DNA of 64,000 nt from Armatimonadetes bacterium UBA1398. Its GTDB lineage: Bacteria > Armatimonadota > Zipacnadia > UBA1398. Where the stretch lies: assembly GCA_002305165.1 (NCBI GenBank), contig DBQI01000014.1, positions 20,937-84,936 on the forward strand, in the 5' to 3' direction. Made by a program: the position numbers and the translations under genes. How positions within the stretch are numbered: position 1 is the first letter of the stretch; every line of letters begins with the position of its first letter. This document shows positions 25,142-32,435 of the stretch, one piece after another. The notes under the pieces were generated by a model, which did not search any database, had not been told where the DNA came from, and saw nothing but the letters and a program-made list of their open reading frames with translations.

Positions 25142-26395
25142 GTGGGAATGCCTTGGGTCGATGCTGAGACCGCTATCTCCGCCGTTCGCCGCGGGGAGAC
25201 CGTAATCGTCGCCGATGACGAGGATCGGGAGAACGAAGGCGACTTCATCATGGCCGCGGAGAAAGCCACCCCGGAGGCTATCAACGCTATGGCGAAGCAC
25301 GGGCGAGGCCTCATCTGCGTGCCCATCGCCGCCGAGGTCGCCGCGCGTCTGGACCTGCCCCCCATGGTTGCGCACAACACGGAGATCAACCGTACCGCTT
25401 TTACCGTGTCCGTGGACGCCGTCCACGGCACAACAACGGGCGCATCGGCCTTCGACCGTGCTGCGACAATCCGCGCGATGTCAGACCCCAACTCCAAGCC
25501 CAGCGACTTTCGACGGCCCGGCCATATCTTCCCACTGCAGGCAGTGGCAGGCGGCGTGCTGCGGCGGGCAGGCCACACCGAGGCGGCCGTGGACCTCGCG
25601 CGGCTGGCGGGTCTTCAGCCCGTCGGCGTGCTCTGCGAGATCATGGATGAAGACGGCCGGATGGCCCAACTCCCCGATCTCGAGCGGATCGCAGAGGAGA
25701 TGGGCATCGGTCTGTGCAGCGTCCGCGAGCTCATCGCCTACCGGCACCGCAATGAGAAACTGGTCAGACGCCTCGATTCCGCGAGGCTTCCGACCAAATA
25801 TGGCACGTTCGAGATCGTCGACTACGAGACCATCGTTGACTCGGCCCCCTATGTCGCTCTCGTCTACGGCGAGATTGACACGTGCGAGCCGGTTCTCGTA
25901 AGGGTTCACTCAGCGTGCCTCACAGGTGAAGTCTTCGGGTCTCTGCGCTGCGACTGCGCCGCGCAGCTGGATCGCTCGATGAGGCTGATTGCCGAGGCCG
26001 GCGCTGGGATCATCGTCTACATTCTCAGCCATGAGGGGCGCGGCATCGGGCTGCCCCTGAAGATCGCCGCGTACCACCTGCAGGATGAGGGAGCCGACAC
26101 GGTAGAGGCCAACGAACGGCTTGGTGTTCCAGCCGACCTGCGTGACTACGGGCTGGGCGCCCAGGTGCTGCATGACCTGGGGGTGCGGCGCATGCGGCTG
26201 CTGACCAATAACCCCAGGAAACTGGTCGCACTGGAGGGGTATGGCCTCGAGGTCGTAGAGCGGGTCCCGCTCGAGATCGCGCCTACGGCGGAGAACGTCG
26301 AGTATCTGCGCACCAAGGCCGAGAAGATGGGCCACGACCTTCCCCTCGCCGAGGCGGACGCGCGGGGGCAGACATCGTGTGACAAGGTGAGGTAG
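25142..26395 (+). CDS. ribBA: Bifunctional DHBP synthase / GTP cyclohydrolase II
   Basis: Two early riboflavin enzymes in one chain. The N-terminal half makes 3,4-dihydroxy-2-butanone 4-phosphate from ribulose 5-phosphate (DDEDRENEGDF, MAKHGRGLICVP). The C-terminal half opens GTP (zinc cysteines in CLTGEVFGSLRCDC, then SHEGRGIGL). About 417 residues. GTG 25142 is preferred: AGGA is 7 bases upstream, against 13 for the ATG at 25148. A TATACT at 25061-25066 may be its -10, without a clear -35. I looked for an FMN riboswitch in the leader and did not find its conserved core. ribH lies at 53 kb. Confidence 0.95.
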   Translation: MGMPWVDAETAISAVRRGETVIVADDEDRENEGDFIMAAEKATPEAINAMAKHGRGLICVPIAAEVAARLDLPPMVAHNTEINRTAFTVSVDAVHGTTTGASAFDRAATIRAMSDPNSKPSDFRRPGHIFPLQAVAGGVLRRAGHTEAAVDLARLAGLQPVGVLCEIMDEDGRMAQLPDLERIAEEMGIGLCSVRELIAYRHRNEKLVRRLDSARLPTKYGTFEIVDYETIVDSAPYVALVYGEIDTCEPVLVRVHSACLTGEVFGSLRCDCAAQLDRSMRLIAEAGAGIIVYILSHEGRGIGLPLKIAAYHLQDEGADTVEANERLGVPADLRDYGLGAQVLHDLGVRRMRLLTNNPRKLVALEGYGLEVVERVPLEIAPTAENVEYLRTKAEKMGHDLPLAEADARGQTSCDKVR

Positions 26396-26458
26396 GCTTT
26401 CCGAGGACAACGCTCGAACCATCTTCTTCGAGACTGCCTCTGGAGGGCCCATTCCCTC

Positions 26459-27403
26459 GTGCGCGATCAGCTTCGACAGCTTCTCTGGCTCACCGCCGCC
26501 CTGCTGCTCACTGCGGCCTTTATGGCGTTTGTCTCTTGGTTGCGGACCGACTTCGAGCGGTGCCCCTTCCTGAATCCTGACAACCTCAAGGGGATTCTGA
26601 AGCAGTCCTCCACCTTGATCGTGCTCGCCTGCGGGATGACCTTCGTCATCGTCTCTGGCGGCATAGACCTCTCTGTCGGCTCCATCCTCGCGCTGTCATG
26701 CGTGCTCCTGGCGACGCAGGTGCAGCAGGGAGCTCCACTCGTGAGGGCCATCGCTCTGGCCCTGGCTGCGGGAGCCGGCTGCGGCCTCATCAACGGCCTA
26801 ACCGTAGTGAAGGGCAGGGTGCCCGCGTTCATCGCCACTTTGGGCATGTATATGGCAGCGCGTCCCGTGGCATTCGTGATCTCCGGTGGTGAGACCATCT
26901 ACACGGGCTCCGACATCCCAGCAATGAGGGCTCTCCCGGTCGTGCTGGCCAGCGTCGCGGTGGGGCTAACGTGGCTGCTGTTATCGGGTACGCGCTACGG
27001 CCGCGGACTCTACGCGGTGGGCGGGAATATCGAGGCGGCACGCCTCTCGGGCGTCGCCACGGGGGCCGTGCGCCTATGGGCGTACGTCTGCTCGGGCCTG
27101 GCGGCAGGAGTGGCGGGGGTCATCTACTGGGCACGTAGCGGGACAGGGAGCAACCTCGCGGGCTCCTGCGCCGAACTCGACGCCATCGCGGCCGTCGTCC
27201 TCGGAGGCACCAGCATATCCGGGGGAGAAGGGCATGTGCTAGGGTCCCTTGTCGGAGCCTTGCTGATGACGGTGCTGCGGAACGGCCTGGTACTGCTAGG
27301 GCTGTCAGACGAGCTCCAGAAGCTCGTGATCGGGATCGTGATCGTCGTCGCCGTTCTAGTTGATCGACTGCGGGGCAGTCGCCAGGTTCGCGCCCCGTCC
27401 TAG
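26459..27403 (+). CDS. Sugar ABC transporter permease, RbsC/BPD_transp_2 family
   Basis: 314-residue inner membrane permease with about 8-10 helices. SGGIDLSVGSILALS, RVPAFIATLGMY, VGGNIEAARLSGV and LGGTSISGGEGHVLGSLVGA are characteristic of ribose/xylose-type (CUT2) permeases. GTG start with GGAGGG about 12 bases upstream. A binding protein follows, but the ATPase (RbsA type) is not in the window. The substrate is unknown; ribose-like or other monosaccharides are usual for the family. Confidence 0.88.
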   Translation: MRDQLRQLLWLTAALLLTAAFMAFVSWLRTDFERCPFLNPDNLKGILKQSSTLIVLACGMTFVIVSGGIDLSVGSILALSCVLLATQVQQGAPLVRAIALALAAGAGCGLINGLTVVKGRVPAFIATLGMYMAARPVAFVISGGETIYTGSDIPAMRALPVVLASVAVGLTWLLLSGTRYGRGLYAVGGNIEAARLSGVATGAVRLWAYVCSGLAAGVAGVIYWARSGTGSNLAGSCAELDAIAAVVLGGTSISGGEGHVLGSLVGALLMTVLRNGLVLLGLSDELQKLVIGIVIVVAVLVDRLRGSRQVRAPS

Positions 27404-27430
27404 AGACCAAGACCATTGGAGGCGTTCGGT

Positions 27431-28438
27431 ATGGTAAGGAGAGTCATCCTGCTGTCGGCGCTGTGCGCACTGGCCGTGGGGCTTGCTTCCTGCGGACAGA
27501 GCAAGGTGGAGGATACCGCGGACCCCGTCGCCAAGACGGCCACCGCACCGCCTGCCAGCGACGCGAAAGAGAGCCCTAGCTACCGTATCGCTCTGGTGAT
27601 GAAGGCAGGCAGCAACCCCTTCTTCGCGGCGATGGAGGCGGGAGCGGTGGAGGCCGGCAAGGAACTCGGCGTGGAGGTCCTGCCGCGGACCATCACCGAT
27701 GAGTCCCAAGACCAGCAGCAGATCGACATTGTTGATGCGATGATCGTCGATCAGGTTGACGCCATTCTCATCGCGCCGGCGAACAGCAAGTCGCTCGTCC
27801 AGCCCCTGCTCCGTGCCCAGGAGGCGGGGATACCTATCATCAACGTAGACAACCGTCTCGATGGGGCAGCGATGGAGCAAGCTGGCCTAAAGCTCCTTGC
27901 GTATATCGGCGCCGACAATGAGGCGGGTGGCCTCCTAGCCGGCCGCCACCTGTGTGAGCTCCTCGGAGGAGCGGGCAAGGTGGCCATGCTCGAGGGGCGC
28001 CGCGGAGTGGATAACGCCGAGGCCCGCAAGCGTGGCTTCGAGGCCGCGTGTGCCGAGAACCCGGACATCCAGATCGTCGTGTCAGAGGCCGCTGACTGGG
28101 AGCTGCAGATCGCCCAGGATAAGTTCGCCGGCATCATGGTCGCGCACCCGGAGATCCAGGGCCTGTTCTGCGCAAACGACAACATGGCCCTTGGCGCCCT
28201 GGCGGCAATGGATGAGGCGGGGAAGCTCGCCGATATCAAGGTGGTCTCCTACGACAATATCCAGGCCGCTCAGGATGCCATCAAGGCAGGACGGCTGGCG
28301 GCAACCATCGAGCAGAATCCTGGCCAGATGGGTGCGGAAGCGGTCCGGGCAGCGGTGGCCCATCTCAATGGCGAGGCAGTCGAGGCGGAGATCCTGGTGG
28401 CGCTTGAGGTCATCACCGCTGAGAGCCTGGCCGACTGA
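27431..28438 (+). CDS. Sugar ABC transporter substrate-binding lipoprotein, RbsB family
   Basis: 335-residue periplasmic-binding protein of the type I fold. Lipoprotein signal ending in the lipobox LASC, then an acidic linker, then the family start YRIALVMKAGSNPFFAAMEAG; VDNRLDG, GADNEAGGLLAGRHL and FCANDNMALGALAAM are the usual RbsB motifs. Start chosen at ATG 27431 with GGAGG 8 bases upstream. It lies 27 bases after the permease gene. Confidence 0.9.
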   Translation: MVRRVILLSALCALAVGLASCGQSKVEDTADPVAKTATAPPASDAKESPSYRIALVMKAGSNPFFAAMEAGAVEAGKELGVEVLPRTITDESQDQQQIDIVDAMIVDQVDAILIAPANSKSLVQPLLRAQEAGIPIINVDNRLDGAAMEQAGLKLLAYIGADNEAGGLLAGRHLCELLGGAGKVAMLEGRRGVDNAEARKRGFEAACAENPDIQIVVSEAADWELQIAQDKFAGIMVAHPEIQGLFCANDNMALGALAAMDEAGKLADIKVVSYDNIQAAQDAIKAGRLAATIEQNPGQMGAEAVRAAVAHLNGEAVEAEILVALEVITAESLAD

Positions 28439-28468
28439 GACCAGCCGGTACCGGTTGAGAGGTAGTCC

Positions 28469-29566
28469 ATGCCACTGCAGCACCTTCCCCTACTCGACCC
28501 AACGCCAGATGTGGCGGGGTTCATCGCCCAGGTTCGAGGCGAGCGAGTGCTATCGCGCGTCCCCTTCATCGAGTACATCGTGGATGACGTGGTGCAGAAG
28601 CCCATCGTGACCGATCTGTTGGGGCGAGAGTGGGTCAGCCCGGCTGGCGATCGGGAGTCCTGGGAGGCCTACCTGGACAACTTCATCGCCGTCTGGCGGC
28701 ACCTGGGTTACGACATCGTGCGCATGGAGATCGGTCTGCCCTTCCCTCGCAAGGGCCTAACGGGAGACGATCCCACGATGGCCGCAGGGCAGCGTTCGTG
28801 GGTTGACCAGCATGAGGGCACCATCATCACGTGGGACCAGTTCGAGCGGTACCCGTGGCCTGATCCCGGCGCCGTGTCGCTCTGGGCCCTGGAGTACATC
28901 TGCGAGAACCTACCCGAGGGCATGGGCTTCGTGACTTGTCATGGCGGTGGCGTGTACGAGCACGTGTCCTCTCTGCTGAGCTACGAGCAGCTTGCGTACC
29001 TGCTCGTCGATGACCCCGACCTCGTTCGCGCCGTCACGGATCGCGTCGGAGAGCTCATCGCGACCTACTATGAACGCATCTTGGCTCTGCCCGGCCTCGC
29101 CATGGTACTGCAGGGCGACGACATGGGTTTCCGCACCGGGACGCTCATCTCGCCCCGGAGCCTGCGCGAGCTGATCCTGCCCTGGCACAAGAAGCTCGCG
29201 GCCATGACGCACGCCAAGGGCATCCCGTACTGCCTGCACTCGTGCGGACAGATCAGCGAGATCATGCCAGACCTCATCAGCGATGTGGGGATCGACGGCA
29301 AGCACTCCTACGAGGACGCTATTCAGCCCATAGAGCAGGCCCACGAGTGCTGGGGCGAGGAGATCGCGTGTCTCGGCGGCGTCGATGTCGACCTCCTAAC
29401 CCGGGGCAGCGAGGACCAGGTTCGGACGCGGGTACGTCAGATCGTTGAGGCCTGTGCTCCTCGCGGCCGCTTCGCGCTGGGCTCGGGCAATTCGATCGCC
29501 AGCTACGTTCCAGCAGAGAGTTACCTGGCGATGCTCGACCAGGGGCTCAGCATGAGCGGCGGCTGA
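28469..29566 (+). CDS. Uroporphyrinogen decarboxylase (URO-D/MtaA) family protein
   Basis: 365-residue (beta/alpha)8-barrel protein of the UroD/MtaA/CmuA superfamily. HSCGQ at about residue 260 and the C-terminal FALGSGNSIASYVPAESYLAM are characteristic. It is not a likely haem enzyme, since no haem genes are near and it lies behind sugar transport genes; the MtaA branch uses His and Cys to bind zinc for methyl transfer. Members of this family are repeatedly found in sugar-utilisation clusters of Armatimonadota and Lentisphaerota without a known reaction. Confidence 0.8.
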   Translation: MPLQHLPLLDPTPDVAGFIAQVRGERVLSRVPFIEYIVDDVVQKPIVTDLLGREWVSPAGDRESWEAYLDNFIAVWRHLGYDIVRMEIGLPFPRKGLTGDDPTMAAGQRSWVDQHEGTIITWDQFERYPWPDPGAVSLWALEYICENLPEGMGFVTCHGGGVYEHVSSLLSYEQLAYLLVDDPDLVRAVTDRVGELIATYYERILALPGLAMVLQGDDMGFRTGTLISPRSLRELILPWHKKLAAMTHAKGIPYCLHSCGQISEIMPDLISDVGIDGKHSYEDAIQPIEQAHECWGEEIACLGGVDVDLLTRGSEDQVRTRVRQIVEACAPRGRFALGSGNSIASYVPAESYLAMLDQGLSMSGG

Positions 29567-29586
29567 GCGCGTGACGGGGCACTTTG

Positions 29587-30147
29587 ATGCAATGGGATGC
29601 CAGAGAGCCGGAGTGGACAGCCCCGCCAGAGGCCGTGGACCCAGACGGCATTTGGGTCGGGAGCGACCCCGACGGCTCCGAGGCCGACTCGGCCCATCAC
29701 CTGTGGTCTGGTGAACAGGAGACCATTGACCGCGAAAACCTCTGGGGACGGTATGCATCGTGGGCCGCTCCTCAGCCTGCCGATAGCGGGCCGGCCGACG
29801 AAGACCGCTTCGTTCGGTGCCCGTTCTGCGGTCGTTGGGCTCGACGCACTCGGCCTGGAGACCTGGTCTTCGCTGTCATTGGGGGCCTCGCCACCATCGG
29901 TCTCCTTGTGGGGCTCTCGGGCGGGCTTGCCCGCCTGGGTCCATCGTTCTCATGGGTAGCTGGCGTCGCGTGGGTGGTCATCGGTATGGGGGCTCCGCTC
30001 CTTCGTCGTGTCCTCCGCCCCCTGACTGTCCCCGAGGACTGCCCTCATTGCGGCGGGCCCATGCGAATCGCGATGCTCTCGGATTGGGGTCGTCCTGAGG
30101 GACAGGAGGATCCGTACCAAGCGCCACGCTGGATGCCTAACGACTAG
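29587..30147 (+). CDS. Zinc-ribbon membrane protein of unknown function
   Basis: 186-residue protein. An acidic N-terminal 70 residues leads to a split zinc ribbon: CPFCGRW at about 79 and CPHCGG at about 153. Between them lie two membrane helices (VIGGLATIGLLVGLSGGL and FSWVAGVAWVVIGMGAPLL). The two CxxC knuckles, held apart by a hairpin in the membrane, could bind one zinc. A TTG three bases earlier is an alternative start. I do not recognise a family. Confidence 0.6.
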   Translation: MQWDAREPEWTAPPEAVDPDGIWVGSDPDGSEADSAHHLWSGEQETIDRENLWGRYASWAAPQPADSGPADEDRFVRCPFCGRWARRTRPGDLVFAVIGGLATIGLLVGLSGGLARLGPSFSWVAGVAWVVIGMGAPLLRRVLRPLTVPEDCPHCGGPMRIAMLSDWGRPEGQEDPYQAPRWMPND

Positions 30148-30168
30148 TCCATCGCGAAGGAGCAGAGC

Positions 30169-31398
30169 ATGCGAGTGGTTCGCCTCGGTCTTGTTGGCTA
30201 TGGCATGTTCGGCGCAGACGTCGTGGCTGGCACGCTGTGGGACGTGCACCGCAACGGACTGGCGCCCTACCTGGATCGACTGGGCCTCGACGACTGGTGC
30301 GCGAGGTACGTGGACACGCATATTCATACCGTCGCCGTGGGCACTAGGAGCGAGGCGTCAGCCGAGAGGGCTCGGCAGGACTTCGCAACGAACACGGGCA
30401 GTGCGCCGGAGGCGTTCTGGGGCGACCGTCCGTGGGAGGAGATGCTTGCCACGGCCGATCTCGACATCCTCGTCGTCGCCACGCCGGACAACCTGCACTA
30501 CGAGCCCATCGTCGCTGCGCTAAGGTCGGGCGTCCATGTGGTTGCCGAGAAGCCGCTCTGCCTGTCCGGAGCAGAGGCCGAGGAGATCGTGGCGCTGGCC
30601 GAGCGTTCCGGCCTGATCGTGGGCGTCGATATGCACAAACGCTACGATCCCGACCACCTGCGCATCTTCCGCGAGCTTGCACGCCACATGGGTGGACCCA
30701 TCTGCGCGCGCGGGGTGCTTGAGGAGCCATTGGAGGTATCCACCTCAACCTTCAAGTGGGCCGTCGAGAGCGATCCCTTCAGCTATGTCGGTGTCCACTG
30801 GGTGGACCTCTTCTGCCACTATCTGGGTCTCCACCCCTCCGCCCTCTATGCAACAGGGCAGAAGCGCCTACTGCGCGAGGAGTACGGCATAGACGCTTTC
30901 GACGCAACCCAGGTAACTGTCACGCACGAATGCGGCACCGTTGTCACTTATGACAACAACTGGATCACGCCCCCCGATTTCGAGGGGCCAGTGAACCAAG
31001 GCAGCGAGCTCCTAATGGCCCACGGCAAGATCGAATCGGACAGCCAGTACCGGGGGCTGCGGTACTGGGTGGAGTTCGGCGGCTCGCGGACGGCGAACAC
31101 CCACTTCTTCCGGCGGGTGCCTCGCCCAGACGGCTCCTGGTGCTACCTGGGCTACGGCAAGGACAGCCTGATAGACTGTTTGGAGAAAGTGGCGCGCGTG
31201 CTCGTCCTGGGTGCTCAGGCCAGCGACCTCGCGGGGACCTACCCCGATGGGCGCAGCCAGGTAGTGCCCTGCCGCATCATTGAGGCGGCGCGTGCTGTGA
31301 TGCGGCGGAACCACGAGCGCCTGGAGTCGGGTCAGCCCCAAACGGTGACGGCCGCATTCGATGGCTCGGGCTATCGCCTCGCTGGAGATGACGTGTGA
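30169..31398 (+). CDS. Gfo/Idh/MocA family oxidoreductase
   Basis: 409-residue NAD(P)-dependent sugar or inositol dehydrogenase-like protein. Rossmann loop RLGLVGYGMFGADVV, then the family motif VVAEKPLCLSG, and GVDMHKRYDPDH before the C-terminal beta domain. Longer than the usual 340-390 because of an insertion after the first strand. It likely oxidises a sugar brought in by the upstream ABC system, inferred from position. hypA starts 5 bases after its stop. Confidence 0.87.
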   Translation: MRVVRLGLVGYGMFGADVVAGTLWDVHRNGLAPYLDRLGLDDWCARYVDTHIHTVAVGTRSEASAERARQDFATNTGSAPEAFWGDRPWEEMLATADLDILVVATPDNLHYEPIVAALRSGVHVVAEKPLCLSGAEAEEIVALAERSGLIVGVDMHKRYDPDHLRIFRELARHMGGPICARGVLEEPLEVSTSTFKWAVESDPFSYVGVHWVDLFCHYLGLHPSALYATGQKRLLREEYGIDAFDATQVTVTHECGTVVTYDNNWITPPDFEGPVNQGSELLMAHGKIESDSQYRGLRYWVEFGGSRTANTHFFRRVPRPDGSWCYLGYGKDSLIDCLEKVARVLVLGAQASDLAGTYPDGRSQVVPCRIIEAARAVMRRNHERLESGQPQTVTAAFDGSGYRLAGDDV

Positions 31399-31402
31399 CC
31401 CC

Positions 31403-31750
31403 ATGCACGAGTACTCCATCGCCATCCGACTGATCGACGCGGTTGAGGCCGAACTGGATGCGCGGGATCTCGACGGCCCTGTGTGCCGCGTGGAGGTCCT
31501 CGTCGGCGAGTTGTCGGGCGTGGTTCCAGAGGCTCTGGCCCTTGCCTTCGAGGCAGCGAAGGCCGACACCCGGCTCGCAACCGCCACCCTGGACCTGACG
31601 GTGGAGCCCCTCGTGCTCTGGTGCATCGACTGCCGCCGTGAGTGGCACGCACAGGAGCCATTCCTGCTGTGCGATGAGTGCGGCGGGCTGCATGTCGAGA
31701 TCCGCTCTGGTCAGGGGCTAAGCGTGACCGGTGTTGATGTGGAGGACTGA
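31403..31750 (+). CDS. hypA: Hydrogenase nickel incorporation protein HypA
   Basis: Nickel metallochaperone of NiFe hydrogenase, 115 residues. The nickel site is the N-terminal MHE (His2), which fixes the start codon, and the zinc site is formed by CIDC and CDEC in the last third. It sits 5 bases after an oxidoreductase gene and 9 bases before hypB, away from hypCD at the left edge. Confidence 0.93.
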   Translation: MHEYSIAIRLIDAVEAELDARDLDGPVCRVEVLVGELSGVVPEALALAFEAAKADTRLATATLDLTVEPLVLWCIDCRREWHAQEPFLLCDECGGLHVEIRSGQGLSVTGVDVED

Positions 31751-31758
31751 GTTCAGCG

Positions 31759-32424
31759 ATGCGAATCGATCTATCTCGCGCGGTACTGGCGGACAACGAT
31801 GCGTTGGCGGATGCGACGCGCCAAGCCCTTACAGCTGCCGGAGTCCTCTGTGTGGGGTTGCTCTCTTCGCCCGGCGCGGGCAAGACCACGCTGCTCGAAG
31901 CTACCGCCGACGCCTGGGATGACCCCTCTCGCCTCGCCGTTATCGTTGGCGATGTGGCGACTGAGGCCGATGCCGATCGTCTGCGGCGTAAGGGCATACC
32001 CTCGGTGCAGATCAACACTCTGCATCACGGCGCTACCTGTCACCTAGCGGCCGAACCCGTCGCGGCGGCCCTCGCTACCCTCGAACTGGGGAACACGGAC
32101 ATCCTCTTTGTTGAGAACGTGGGTAACCTGGTCTGCCCCGTGGGCTTCCGGCTTGGCGAGCATCAGCGTGTAGTGCTCATCAGCGTTGCCGAGGGCGCCG
32201 ACAAGCCGACCAAGTATCCCAAGGCCGTGTTGGAGACGGACCTGGCGCTCATTACCAAGGTCGACCTGGCGCCCTACGTGGACGTGAGCTATGAGGACCT
32301 AGAACGGTCTGTCCGGCAGGTTCGCCCACAGGCGGCGATGTTGGGCCTATCCACACGGACCGGCGAGGGCATGGACGCATGGCTGGACTGGCTGCGCGCC
32401 CGCCGGGCGGAGGTTACTGGCTGA
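31759..32424 (+). CDS. hypB: Hydrogenase/urease nickel incorporation GTPase HypB
   Basis: SIMIBI-class GTPase that delivers nickel with HypA. Walker A is LSSPGAGKTTLLE; IVGDVATEADADRL, the metal site CHL (in GATCHLAAE), FVENVGNLVCP and the G4 motif ITKVDLAPY follow in the expected order. 221 residues. There is no N-terminal His-rich or CxxCGC nickel-storage segment, so it is the minimal type. Its stop faces a reverse-strand gene 11 bases away. Confidence 0.94.
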   Translation: MRIDLSRAVLADNDALADATRQALTAAGVLCVGLLSSPGAGKTTLLEATADAWDDPSRLAVIVGDVATEADADRLRRKGIPSVQINTLHHGATCHLAAEPVAAALATLELGNTDILFVENVGNLVCPVGFRLGEHQRVVLISVAEGADKPTKYPKAVLETDLALITKVDLAPYVDVSYEDLERSVRQVRPQAAMLGLSTRTGEGMDAWLDWLRARRAEVTG

Positions 32425-32435
32425 GGCGTGCCGCG

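Noticed and set aside
28469..29566. Haem biosynthesis uroporphyrinogen decarboxylase (hemE)
   Set aside because: The sequence has the HSCGQ motif of the MtaA-like branch, no haem genes are near, and it lies behind a sugar transporter.
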